A DNA stretch of 36,453 bases from Syntrophorhabdaceae bacterium (lineage in GTDB: Bacteria; Desulfobacterota; Syntrophorhabdia; Syntrophorhabdales; Syntrophorhabdaceae), in NCBI GenBank assembly GCA_036504895.1, contig DASXUJ010000021.1, forward strand, positions 1 to 36,453, read 5' to 3'. Below, one piece after another: positions 21,448 through 30,235 of the stretch. The notes under the pieces were generated by a model. The model searched no databases. It was not told where the DNA came from and was given only the letters and a program-made list of their open reading frames with translations. Both the position numbers and the translations under genes were made by a program. Position 1 is the stretch's first letter, and every line of letters starts with the position of its first letter.

Positions 21448-23400
21448 ATGACAAAGAAATACACTCATTCTGAAAGATTCAGAGGATTCAGAGGATTTTA
21501 TAAATATGGGACCAATCTGACCTTGCCTGCGCTTTTCGTTGTGCTGGTTTTATCAGTGTTCGCTCATCAATGTTATGGTTTCTCAATGGTCGCCTCCCCC
21601 AGGATTTCCGCCTCCCCCGCCTCTCTCAACTTCGGGAATGTAAAATCCGGCGCCACATCTTCAGTTAAAACGATCACGGTGAAAAACACGGGCACCTCGG
21701 ACCTTGTGATAGGAAGCATTGACATCACAGGGACCAACGCCTCCGAATTCAGCCAAACAAACGATTGCACAATGATTACGGCAGGTGCTTCATGCGTCGT
21801 CAGCGGAACATTTGCGCCCACAACCCCCTTTGGAAAAAAGAGTGCGGTAGTGAGTATTATCTCTAACGACCCCGTGAAGCCGAATTTAAATGTGAAGGTC
21901 TCGGGTAGCGCTCCTCCTCCCAGGGTTTCTGCCTCCCCTGTGTCCCTCAGTTTCGGTAGTGTAAGACCTGGAGCCACATCTTCACTTAAGACGATCACGG
22001 TGAAAAACACGGGCACCTCCGATCTTGTGATAGGAAGCATCGACATCACAGGGACCAACGCCTCCGAATTCAGCCAAACAAACAATTGCACGAACATTAC
22101 GGCAGGTGCTTCATGCGTCGTCAGCGGAACATTTGCGCCCACACCTCCCTCCGGCAATAAGAGCGCAATAGTGAGTATTACCTCTAACGACCCTGCGAAG
22201 CTCACCGTAAACGTGAAGCTTTCGGGAACTACTGCAGTGGTCCCCAGGGACGCGGGGGGCGTATTACTGACGAGCGGTCGGTTCGGAGCTCTCATGGTCG
22301 GCGGCAGGGCCGGTGAGATGCTTCTCCCTATGGTTGACCGGGATGGGTCGGGCAACGCCACAAGGATAACCTGAGCACTGTATATGAATAATGATACCGG
22401 CAACAGCGCCGTGGTGTACCTTGGCGAAGACGGCAGGCCGACGAAGACCGTCATGGGCGACTTCATCCTGCTCTTTTCCAACTGGAGCGCGAATGGCACA
22501 ACCGTTAATATTGCAAAAATCTACACACCCACCAATTACATTGAGGTGTTCAAGGGGGTGAATGTAGCCACGAACATCGCTGCAAATAACGCCAATCGCG
22601 AAGTTTCGTCATACGTTGCGCCGATGACCTGTTTACCGGTATGCGGCAATGACACTCAAACTCTGGCGGAGCTCCTCAAGTTGTCCGGGTTGCTCATATC
22701 GGACGGTCTTTGCGTGGTCGCCATTCCGGCTTCTCTTGCGACAATGGCCCTTCCCTGCGCCGGGGCAGTCGTGGCCACGGCATCGTTCCTGATGGGCGAT
22801 GAAGCATGGCTTGGAATTCAAGGGATGGATGCTGGTTTTCTGGCTATGGATGCCGCTGAATGCCTTGGTGCAAACGCGTTGTCCTGCGTGTCACTCTTCT
22901 CGGGTGTGGGCTCGCAGATATTAGATGTATATGGAAAAGAACTGGATGACAACAGCACTCTCGTGGGTGTAGCCTTCGCTGCGCTCACAGATCCAAACCG
23001 ACCTGGCGGTGTGGTCCAGCCGGGAGGTGGACTCCCCGTGGTACCATCAGGCGAATATGAGTGCACTCCGGGTGGCGCAATGCATTATGCGCCATGCCTC
23101 GTCGGCGGCGTCAGAGAGTGCCGGAGCGACTACACATGGAGCCCCTGTGCGCCTACGCCTGTGTGTGGAAACGGGAGATGCGAGAGCGGAGAAACGTCGT
23201 TCAACTGCCCAGGTGATTGCGCCAACCGCACATGCCCCAATAGAGACAGCACCTGTTGCACGATGAGCGGCGGCAGCCAGATCCAGGTGATCAAAGTTCC
23301 CACAAGTTGCAGGCACTGCCCCAACGACAACACGACATATGCAGGCTACGGAGAGAATGGTTACTATGTGTGCGATTGCGACGATTGTAGAAGCTGGTAA
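21448..23400 (+). pseudogene. Surface protein with tandem Ig-like repeats, interrupted by TGA
   Basis: A 308-residue frame (21448-22374) and a 338-residue frame (22384-23400) lie in the same reading phase, separated only by TGA at 22372-22374 and three codons. The first part has a signal-like hydrophobic segment and two 107-residue ASPM/SPD-2/Hydin-type Ig repeats (SASPASLNFGNV, then NTGTSDLVIGSIDITGTNAS). The second continues with a beta-rich segment, two hydrophobic patches and a Cys-rich tail with CGNGRCESGETSFNCPGDC, a motif of secreted proteins. The second frame has no ribosome-binding site, so this is most simply one gene with a nonsense mutation. Two separate genes, or recoding of TGA, are less likely. 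AAGGAGAAGAGG precedes ATG 21448. Confidence 0.65.
21598..22239 (+). repeat. Two direct 321-bp coding repeats
   Basis: 21598-21918 and 21919-22239 encode successive Ig-like domains. From about 21679 and 22000 onward the two copies are almost identical at the DNA level, including third codon positions, which points to recent duplication or gene conversion. Confidence 0.85.
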
Positions 23401-23493
23401 GATTAGGGTCGCGGATGGAGAGGTCCATAACCACATCACTACTGCGGCCTAACCTTTAGATTTGCGAAAGGGCGAGATTGTTGGGGGTAGGAC

Positions 23494-23775
23494 GGCTGGG
23501 CTTAAGGGGGCTACTCCTTCAGCTCCGGCTGCTTAAGGGACTGGACCCAAGGCGTTCCCAGGCCCCTCGCGCTCAGCGCGCAGTTTATTATTAACGTGTG
23601 GCACGAGGGTTGTTCGCGAACCGATTGGTTCTGCCGGGCCTGATCCACCTATCCGAACGCGCGTGCCGGCTTGCCGTCACCGGAACCTTCCGCTGCAGGC
23701 TTCCCCAGCCCCTACGCAGTCGCTCCAGAAGCAGCCCCCTTAAGCCCACCCGCCAGGGCGAGTTAAGGTGTTTTC
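23494..23775 (+). repeat. Family-2 repeat, copy A, with terminal inverted repeats
   Basis: GGCTGGGCTTAAGGGGGCT at 23494-23512 (arm extends to 23515) pairs with 23730-23750 with two mismatches, giving a unit of about 257 bp like a small non-autonomous element. Its middle (about 23520-23695) is homologous to the inverse complement of 25590-25780, and its right part to copy C. It fills the 506-nt gap between the broken surface-protein gene and the RsbW-GNAT gene; no gene is seen there. Confidence 0.8.
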
Positions 23776-23906
23776 AGGCGGTAATGATCATACCCCGCAC
23801 AAAGAATTCGTTCGACAGAAGAATAAAGGAAACACCTAGTTGACGAGCGTGACAAGCTCGGCTGAGACTGGGGGTAATTCACGTTGGTCAACTACCGACG
23901 TGTTTT

Positions 23907-25427
23907 CTAAGTCTCTATGGCTGTCCCCGATTTCCCGCCGATGCGGTCATTAACGTACGCGACTATTTCCTTTGCCATAGGGGAATGCAATTTTATCCTG
24001 GAAGGATCGATAATCAGGTTATTCAGGTATTGGAGTATCAGCGTGTCTTCGAAGTGAAGGCAAGGGATGATCCCGCCCATGAAGAATCCCAGTTTTTCTA
24101 TCTCTTCACACATGAGAATCGTGGCCGGGTCCCCCAAATCCAGGAAGAGAGTAAAATGATCGATTCTTTTGGCACAGAGGTCTCTCAGGTGGTCTCGAAG
24201 GACTCTTATGACATCCTCGCCGTGTTGGCGAATCACGATCTCCGCACTATTTATTTCGGAATACACCTTTACTTCCATCACCGACAGGTCTGCCATGGGA
24301 ACTATTTTGGATGATGTGTGGAAATTCCTGGTCAGGCCGAGATTCGAGTATATCCGGCGCAAGACGGGCTCGTGATGGGAAGGGAGGAACACCGATGTGA
24401 CCGGGAGCTCAAGGACGGGTTGAAAACAATATACCAGGCTCTCCCGCTGGGAGAGTTGCTCCTGGATCCCCTTGAACGCTATATCAGCCGGAGCGTAACC
24501 GAGAACCACGCCGCAGTCTTTATAGCCGGTTTTCTCCGTCATTTTCTGGGTCGCACTGTGGACCGTGACCGACCTCCCGTAAAGAGCCCTGATACCCATG
24601 TTTTTGGCTGTGTCATTAAGAAGTCTTTGCATTCCCGTAAAGATATCTTTGCCTCTGAAGCTTGGTTTCACTGCACCTTTTCCCGTCTCAGCCACGATAT
24701 CGTCACGTTTTTCCCTGGTCATGGCCAGGTGTCCGACAATTTCTCCTTCTTCAGATACTGCGACCACCGATGTGATGAGACCTTCCTGATTATACTCGGC
24801 AAGCCTTTCCGGGTAGTACATCACGTCCGACAGGTATGAATATCCGTATGTCCGATAGAAGAGCCTGGATACTTCCAGTGCTTCGGACGACTTCATCAGC
24901 CTCAACTCGACTGAAAGGGACAAGTCAGGCACAGCCTTGTCGGCGATTGGTTTCAGAGACGGGGGAGGCTCCGGATACTCGCCCAGCTCCACGACGCTCC
25001 TGGCCGGAAGGCGTTTGATGAGGTGCAGTTCTTTCCCTCCCTTCCCCAGGTTACAGAGAAACACCTCGTCAACACATTTCGCCATAATAAAAGATCCGAG
25101 GCCTTTCGAAAGTATCTCCTCAACGTCCGTGGGCGCTTCGTATTCGGGGAGGCGGCTAAGATCGTAAGGCAAGCCCATGTCTTTAACTATGATCTCCATA
25201 CCCCCTGCCGACGGCTCGAAGATAATCTGAAATGATTGCTCTGTCGACTCGAAAGCATGCTCGATTACATTTGTAACAGCCTCCTCGAGGGCCAGAACGA
25301 TCATTTCCTGATCATTGCTGCCGAATCCTGTTTCCCTTGCGAACTCTCTTGCGAAAGCCTGGATTGCAGGCAAATATGATAGTTCACTCGTGACGGTAAG
25401 ACTCGAGCTTCCGTGTATCATGCCCAT
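23907..25427 (-). CDS. RsbW-like ATPase/GNAT acetyltransferase fusion
   Basis: This 506-residue protein has three parts. Residues 1-150 form a GHKL ATPase of the anti-sigma/RsbW type, with the N-box LALEEAVTNVIEHAF near 45-59 and the G-box GLGSFIMAK near 108-116. Residues 185-330 resemble a GNAT acetyltransferase (VVAVSEEGEIVGHLAM, then VKPSFRGKDIFTGM as the acetyl-CoA loop). Residues 330-506 form an alpha/beta domain ending LGFFMGGIIPCLHFEDTLILQYL, GNAT-like in style. It could link partner-switching phosphorylation to acetylation, but the partners are unknown. No anti-anti-sigma gene is adjacent. The ATG at 25427 follows GGAGGGATGGGC-like purines. It stands alone, bracketed by inverted copies of the family-2 repeat. 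Confidence 0.8.
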   Translation of the reverse strand: MGMIHGSSSLTVTSELSYLPAIQAFAREFARETGFGSNDQEMIVLALEEAVTNVIEHAFESTEQSFQIIFEPSAGGMEIIVKDMGLPYDLSRLPEYEAPTDVEEILSKGLGSFIMAKCVDEVFLCNLGKGGKELHLIKRLPARSVVELGEYPEPPPSLKPIADKAVPDLSLSVELRLMKSSEALEVSRLFYRTYGYSYLSDVMYYPERLAEYNQEGLITSVVAVSEEGEIVGHLAMTREKRDDIVAETGKGAVKPSFRGKDIFTGMQRLLNDTAKNMGIRALYGRSVTVHSATQKMTEKTGYKDCGVVLGYAPADIAFKGIQEQLSQRESLVYCFQPVLELPVTSVFLPSHHEPVLRRIYSNLGLTRNFHTSSKIVPMADLSVMEVKVYSEINSAEIVIRQHGEDVIRVLRDHLRDLCAKRIDHFTLFLDLGDPATILMCEEIEKLGFFMGGIIPCLHFEDTLILQYLNNLIIDPSRIKLHSPMAKEIVAYVNDRIGGKSGTAIET

Positions 25428-25589
25428 CCCTCCTGTTCTGTGTGAGTCTATTATGCTTCAATCCCTGCTGGTTTTCAAGTTGAAACATCGTGCAATGCGA
25501 GAGAAGTAGGGAGTAGGGGGACGCTCTGGAAATGTTGACCTTTGAGACATAAGATGCCCATCATGGCGATCATACTTGATTTCCTCCCG

Positions 25590-25780
25590 CAATTGCAGGG
25601 TTCCGGTGACGGCGTAGCCGGCACGCGCGCCGGATAGTTGGATGAGACCCCTCCAAACCAACTGGTTTTCGGACGACCACTATTCCTTACCTCAAAAACA
25701 AACTTCGCACTGAGCGCGAGGAGACCGGGAGCGTCTTGGGTCCAGACCCGGAGCAGCCGGAGCGGAAGGAATAATCCCCG
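25590..25780 (-). repeat. Family-2 repeat, copy B (inverted)
   Basis: The inverse complement aligns with 23520-23695 over about 180 bp, with shared blocks CTCCGGCTGCT, CTGGACCCAAG, CTCGCGCTCAG, GCGCGTGCCGGC and GCCGTCACCGGAACC. Together with copy A it forms long inverted repeats around the RsbW-GNAT gene. The rest of the 540-nt gap upstream of that gene shows no supported coding sequence. Confidence 0.8.
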
Positions 25781-25892
25781 CAGCCAGACCATCCCGTTCC
25801 CGACATACTCACCCCGCTTCAGCATTTTTTAGGGGTATATGGCTGCCATGGCTCTTCCCCTGCTGCGGGATGCCTTAGGATGATTACAAAAC

Positions 25893-25928
25893 AAAAGGCC
25901 CGAAACCGTCACCGGTCTCAGGCCTTTA
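25893..25928 (-). terminator. Terminator of rpoD
   Basis: On the minus strand AAAGGCCTGAGACCGG pairs with the following GGTTTCGGGCCTTT arm around a short loop, then T-rich sequence. It lies 40 nt after the rpoD stop. Confidence 0.85.
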
Positions 25929-25967
25929 TTAAGCTGTATTGTCGCGCCCTTTGGGGCGCGGGGTATT

Positions 25968-27479
25968 CTATTCCAGGAAGCTTTCCAGTCTCTTTCTTCT
26001 TGATGGATGTTTCAACTTTCTTAGGGCTTTTGCCTCGATCTGCCGGATTCTCTCTCTTGTGAGGCCGAAGACTTCTCCCACCTCTTCCAGGGTGTAATCC
26101 GTCTTTTCGCCTATGCCGAGTCTCATCCTTATCACCTTTTCCTCTCTCGGGGTGAGGGTCGAAAGGACCTTGTAGATCTCTTCCTTAAGAGAGATGCCTA
26201 CCAGCTCGGTAAAGGGCGACGGGGATTTCGGGTCGGCGATGAAGTCTCCCAGCTTCGACTCGTCGTCGCCTATGGGGGTCTCTATGGAGATCGGCTCGTT
26301 CGAGACCTTCATGATCTTGCGTACTTTTTCCAAGGGCAGGCCTGCCTTGCCGGAGATCTCTTCGAGGTTCGGCTCCCTTCCCAGCTCCTGGAAGAGGGAG
26401 ATGGTCACCTTGGTAATCTTGTTCATGGTTTCGAGGACGTGGACGGGCACCCTGATCGTGCGGGCGTAGTCTGCGATGGCCCTCGTGATGGCCTGCCGGA
26501 TCCACCATGTGGAGTAGGTGGAGAACTTGTAGCCTTTCTGGTAATCGTATTTCTCCGCTGCCTTCATGAGACCCATGTTGCCTTCCTGAATGAGATCGAG
26601 GAAGGAAAGGCCCCTGTTCAGGTACTTTTTGGCGATATTGATGACCAGTCTCAGGTTTGCCTGGATCAGCCTGTTTTTCACCACCTTCAGGCCGTTTTCT
26701 ATATCGCTTATCTGGCCGAAAGTCTTTCTAATCGCCACTCCTTCATGCTCGTCCAGGGTCTTCAGGTGTCTCGCCGTCTTGCGCACGATTTCTTCGAGGA
26801 CCTTCTTGTTCAGGTTGAGGTTCGCAAGGGATTCTTCGATTTTTGCATCGAGGGCTTTCACCTTCTTTTCGTTCTGCTTTTTCGCCAGCTCGTCCGTACC
26901 GGGGGCTTGGCCCATAAACTCCCTTTTCTTGTCGAAGCTCGTCTTTATGGTATTGATCAGGAAAAGGGTCCTTTTCTTATACTTCTCCTCGTCCTTTTTC
27001 GTATAATTCATCTCATCGATATTCTTGATCACATCCACGATGGCCACGCCGTCCTTCTTGATGAGCGACGCAAGCTCCTGAAGCTCGTGGATGGCCTGGG
27101 GAAGCCCGAATAGGAGATTTCTTACCTTTTTCTCCCCTTCCTCGATCTTCTTTGCGATCAGGTACTCTTCCTCGGAGGTGAGCAGAGAAACGCGGCCGAT
27201 ATCCTTGAGATATGCCCAGATGATGTTGTCGGTCCGCTCGGAAGGGAACCTCTCGATCTCTCCCCATTCCTGGGGCTCTTCAGGGGTCTCGATCTTCTCT
27301 TTTATGGTCTCTACGATATCTATGTTGGATTCGGAAAGGAAATCGAATATGTCTTCTATGTCCTCGGGAGAAAATATATTCTGAGGAAGATAGTCGTTAA
27401 TTTCGTCGGGGGTAAGGTATCCCTTTTCCATACCCATATCCACAAGATGTTTGATTTCTGTATAATTTTTTATACTCAT
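25968..27479 (-). CDS. rpoD: Primary sigma factor (RpoD/sigma-70)
   Basis: This 503-residue protein has a region 1.1-like N-terminus ([20 protein letters not shown]), region 1.2 ([18 protein letters not shown]), and a compact non-conserved insert. Region 2 reads [20 protein letters not shown], then [21 protein letters not shown] and [17 protein letters not shown]. Region 3 follows, and region 4 has the helix-turn-helix [20 protein letters not shown] that reads -35 elements. It is somewhat shorter than E. coli RpoD because the non-conserved region is reduced. It directs housekeeping transcription, consistent with the many TTGACA/TATAAT-like promoters in this window. It is monocistronic with its own promoter and terminator; dnaG is not adjacent here. 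Confidence 0.97.
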   Translation of the reverse strand: MSIKNYTEIKHLVDMGMEKGYLTPDEINDYLPQNIFSPEDIEDIFDFLSESNIDIVETIKEKIETPEEPQEWGEIERFPSERTDNIIWAYLKDIGRVSLLTSEEEYLIAKKIEEGEKKVRNLLFGLPQAIHELQELASLIKKDGVAIVDVIKNIDEMNYTKKDEEKYKKRTLFLINTIKTSFDKKREFMGQAPGTDELAKKQNEKKVKALDAKIEESLANLNLNKKVLEEIVRKTARHLKTLDEHEGVAIRKTFGQISDIENGLKVVKNRLIQANLRLVINIAKKYLNRGLSFLDLIQEGNMGLMKAAEKYDYQKGYKFSTYSTWWIRQAITRAIADYARTIRVPVHVLETMNKITKVTISLFQELGREPNLEEISGKAGLPLEKVRKIMKVSNEPISIETPIGDDESKLGDFIADPKSPSPFTELVGISLKEEIYKVLSTLTPREEKVIRMRLGIGEKTDYTLEEVGEVFGLTRERIRQIEAKALRKLKHPSRRKRLESFLE

Positions 27480-27564
27480 CTCTTATCTCCAAATGTTAAA
27501 AAAGCCTCTGCCAAAAACGCAAAAAAGGCTCTTTTCGGACTTCTCTTTCCGAAAAACGTGAATG

Positions 27565-27593
27565 AATATAGGTACTATTTTCTAAGTCGTCAA
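27565..27593 (-). promoter_or_regulatory. Promoter of rpoD
   Basis: On the minus strand TTGACG (27588-27593) and TATATT (27565-27570) are 17 nt apart, about 85 nt before the start codon. A weak GCCT/AGGC hairpin lies in the leader at about 27500-27535. Confidence 0.7.
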
Positions 27594-27757
27594 TGACCTG
27601 CGTGATCGGAGATACCCGCCGCGGTCGGTGTGAGAGACTCATATGCTTATTACCTTATAACAGATTTCCGGTTCGAAGTCAACACTTCCCCTTACCCGCT
27701 CCGACCTGAAAACAGGACTGCGGACCTGAGGATCTAAGAATAAGAACCCGAATAAGA

Positions 27758-27786
27758 TTGACTACCACGACAATAACATATATAAG
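27758..27786 (+). promoter_or_regulatory. Promoter of the universal stress gene
   Basis: TTGACT (27758-27763) and TATAAG (27781-27786) are 17 nt apart, and the AAGGAGG ribosome-binding site follows at 27805-27811. The 338-nt gap from rpoD therefore holds two divergent promoters and no gene. Confidence 0.7.
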
Positions 27787-27817
27787 AAACCAAAGTCACG
27801 AAAAAAGGAGGTTCCCC

Positions 27818-28273
27818 ATGTTTACGAAAATTCTATATCCCGTGGATTTTTCCCCCTATGCGGAAGAGATTCTCGAATATGCCGTGGCCATCGCCGGCCG
27901 TTTTAACTCGGAGCTCCACATGATCCACGTAATTCCGAACCTCAACTATTTTACGCCCTATGAGTCCTTCCTTACGCCTGAGAATATGGTTTCCATTGAG
28001 CGCAATATTGAAAGCGAAGTGGAGAGGGATTTCGGCACCCTCACGGAAAAGCTTACGATCCCGGTGAAGAAGGTGACGCGGACCGGGGTAACATTTGTGG
28101 AGATTATCGAATATGTGAAAGAAGCGGGCATCGATCTCGTGGTAATGGGAACCCATGGCCGAAGCGGTATAGAGCATATACTTATAGGCAGTGTGGCGGA
28201 AAAGGTTGTGCGGAAAGCCCCCTGCCCCGTGCTCACCGTGAGACCGAGGGACAGAAAATTTGCCATGCTTTAG
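27818..28273 (+). CDS. Universal stress protein, UspA family
   Basis: This 151-residue single-domain protein starts MFTKILYPVDFSPYAEEIL. It has the ATP-binding signature GTHGRSGIEHILIGSVAEKV near residues 110-130 (G-x2-G-x9-G-[ST]) and ends CPVLTVRPRD, as in ATP-binding Usp proteins. Such proteins aid survival under starvation, oxidative or energy stress. ATG 27818 is chosen because AAGGAGG lies 6 nt upstream; a longer frame has an unrelated N-terminus. It is divergent from rpoD and convergent with the Rrf2 gene. Confidence 0.93.
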   Translation: MFTKILYPVDFSPYAEEILEYAVAIAGRFNSELHMIHVIPNLNYFTPYESFLTPENMVSIERNIESEVERDFGTLTEKLTIPVKKVTRTGVTFVEIIEYVKEAGIDLVVMGTHGRSGIEHILIGSVAEKVVRKAPCPVLTVRPRDRKFAML

Positions 28274-28341
28274 AATCTTAATTAATCCTCAAAACCTTCA
28301 GCATGCCGGGTGCCTGCCCGTTCACAGCGGACCTCTCCGCG

Positions 28342-28779
28342 TTATACGGGAATTCCCCGTTCACGCGCCTCCTCGCATATGTTGTTGATGGTGACGGAGT
28401 CGAAGTAGTCCATCAGCCGGTGGGAGGCTTCGCTCCAGACGTCCGATACCACACATTTCCCATACCGGTCGCACGCTTTTGGTCCTCGTTTTTCACCGGA
28501 GCAGAAGACGAGCTGGATATTCTTTCCGTCCACCGCCCGCACCACGTCGCCTATCGTGATCTCCTCGGGCCGCCTTGAGAGATAGTAACCCCCCGTAGGG
28601 CCCCGTACACTTTTGATGATGCCGGCTTTTTTGAGCTTCTGAAAAATCTGCTCGATATATCGTGGGGAAATGCCCTGGCGCTCCGAAATGCATCGCACCT
28701 GGGCGGGGCTGCCTGCCGAATTATAGGCAATGTCACAGAGAGACCTCAGTCCGTACCGGATTTGCGTGGAAATTTTCAC
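28342..28779 (-). CDS. Rrf2-family regulator with three cysteines
   Basis: This 145-residue protein has the winged helix-turn-helix of Rrf2 (STQIRYGLRSLCDIAYNS, then ISERQGISPRYIEQIFQKLKKAGII and the wing VRGPTGGYYLSR). Three cysteines follow in FCSGEKRGPKACDRYGKC, spaced C-x9-C-x5-C, where IscR has C-x5-C-x5-C. An Fe-S or other redox-sensing cofactor is likely. Isc/Suf genes are not adjacent, so its targets are unknown; the divergent L,D-transpeptidase gene is 400 nt away. The first ATG gives the family-standard N-terminus MKISTQIRYGL. Confidence 0.9.
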   Translation of the reverse strand: MKISTQIRYGLRSLCDIAYNSAGSPAQVRCISERQGISPRYIEQIFQKLKKAGIIKSVRGPTGGYYLSRRPEEITIGDVVRAVDGKNIQLVFCSGEKRGPKACDRYGKCVVSDVWSEASHRLMDYFDSVTINNICEEARERGIPV

Positions 28780-29185
28780 GTTACGCCCCTTTTCTATAGA
28801 ATTTTACTCACCTGCGACCGCGCCGGTATCCATGGAAGGAAGAAACATCCCTTCCCGGAACTATCCCTGACTCGGAAGCCGCGTATCTGCCTGTTTCTCA
28901 AGGGGCGCATTTATCCCGCCTATTCCCCCCGCAGTTTTCGCGATCACGGGTCCGACCTTTCGCTCTCCCTCGTCGGGCCGGATTTGGGGGATCCTCTATG
29001 CCCCGATAGATATCTGCTGAATGAACGGGTGCAGGCGCCAAAGATTCTCTCCTGAGAGGTCATGGATCAGCCTGCTTTAGGTTTATAACATAATCTGTCA
29101 AGTACAAAAACAGTTATTTTATTCCCATACTGCAACTTCTCTTGAAAAATCGACCCGATTCGTATTAACATGAAATGCGGTCTCT
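28780..29185. other. Divergent intergenic region
   Basis: This 406-nt gap lies between the Rrf2 and L,D-transpeptidase genes. A 97-codon opening exists on the plus strand but has no ribosome-binding site or recognisable domain and is not called. The last 120 nt are AT-rich, with TTGAAA and TATTAA 15 nt apart at about 29142-29168 as a weak promoter candidate. Confidence 0.4.
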
Positions 29186-30235
29186 ATGAGAATCCTTCTC
29201 TACTTGCCCTTACTGTTCTTTGCTACCGTCGTTTCGGGGGCCGATCTCATTGTCGGCGGTGAAACCCGCTACACGGTTCAGAAAGGAGAGCGCCTTGAAC
29301 TCATCGGCGCCCGGCTCGGGGTGTTCTGGAAGAATATCGCAAGGGAGAACGGTCTCGACCCCGAGGCAAAAGTTTCTCCCGGCCAGCAGATCAAGGTCAC
29401 TACGCGGAAGATTGTGCCCCGTGTGGTGGAAGACGGGATAATCATCAATATCGCGGACAGGACCCTTTACCTCTTTAAGAAGGGACAGCTCTCTACTTTC
29501 CCCGTGGGCCTGGGCCTTCCCCTTGAAAACGATTTCGGCGACTGGCGCACCCCCATCGGCAAATTCACGATCGTCGGCAAACGGAAAAACCCTATATGGT
29601 ATGTCCCCGAGTCGATCCAGATGGAGATGGCCTTCAACGGCAAAACCGTTGAGGAGGCCGTCCCGCCTGGACCGAAAAACCCTCTGGGCAGGTATGCCAT
29701 AATTACCTCCATACCCGGCGTTCTTATTCACGAGACCATCAGGCCCACGAGCGTCTACCGCTACCAGAGCCATGGGTGCATAAGGATGCTGCCGGAGAGT
29801 ATGGAAAAACTCTTTCCTGAGATTCAAAAAGGCGCCAAAGGGGAGCTTATCTACGAACCGGTGAAGGTCGCGGTGGGTGATGACGGCAAGACCTACCTTG
29901 AAGTGAGGACGGATACCTACAGGAAAGTGGTCTCCATGCGGGACCACGCATGGAAGCGCATAGAGGAGAAAGGACTCGCCGGAACGGTCGATAAAGACCG
30001 GGTGGAGCAGGTAATTAAGGAAAAATCAGGCGTCGCTCATAACGTATCAACCGGTTCCAGGGTCGCCGAGGCCGGCCAGGACGTGCCGAAAAAGGAATTT
30101 CTTCAGAAGGTCTTCGACCTTTTCACCCCGGGATCGAAAAAAGCGGGTCCTTCCGGCGTTCAGGGGCCGGGGGGTCGAGGTATTCTCATCCAGAAACCGC
30201 TATCAAGGGTGAGCTTCTTCTTTTCCGCAGTATAA
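29186..30235 (+). CDS. LysM-YkuD L,D-transpeptidase
   Basis: This 349-residue exported protein has a signal peptide (residues 1-18). A LysM-like module follows (TRYTVQKGERLELIGARLGV, then SPGQQIKV), and the YkuD catalytic domain spans about 85-225. The active site reads SHGCIRM near residue 195, with the upstream histidine in LIHETIR. The enzyme would form 3-3 cross-links in peptidoglycan or attach proteins to it. The C-terminal 100 residues are charged and low-complexity. No ribosome-binding site is obvious before ATG 29186. Its last 76 bp overlap the 3' end of the opposite-strand amidohydrolase gene. Confidence 0.92.
   Translation: MRILLYLPLLFFATVVSGADLIVGGETRYTVQKGERLELIGARLGVFWKNIARENGLDPEAKVSPGQQIKVTTRKIVPRVVEDGIIINIADRTLYLFKKGQLSTFPVGLGLPLENDFGDWRTPIGKFTIVGKRKNPIWYVPESIQMEMAFNGKTVEEAVPPGPKNPLGRYAIITSIPGVLIHETIRPTSVYRYQSHGCIRMLPESMEKLFPEIQKGAKGELIYEPVKVAVGDDGKTYLEVRTDTYRKVVSMRDHAWKRIEEKGLAGTVDKDRVEQVIKEKSGVAHNVSTGSRVAEAGQDVPKKEFLQKVFDLFTPGSKKAGPSGVQGPGGRGILIQKPLSRVSFFFSAV

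Noticed and set aside
22372-22374. TGA read as selenocysteine in the surface protein
   Set aside because: No suitable SECIS-like hairpin was seen right after the codon, and the surrounding domain is structural, not redox. A nonsense mutation is simpler.
27660-27690. tRNA T-loop-like GGTTCGAA upstream of uspA
   Set aside because: The flanking bases do not form a T-stem, and no acceptor or anticodon stems could be drawn.
28762-29055. 97-codon plus-strand reading frame between the Rrf2 and L,D-transpeptidase genes
   Set aside because: No ribosome-binding site, no recognisable domain and unnatural amino-acid composition; it overlaps the start of the Rrf2 gene.
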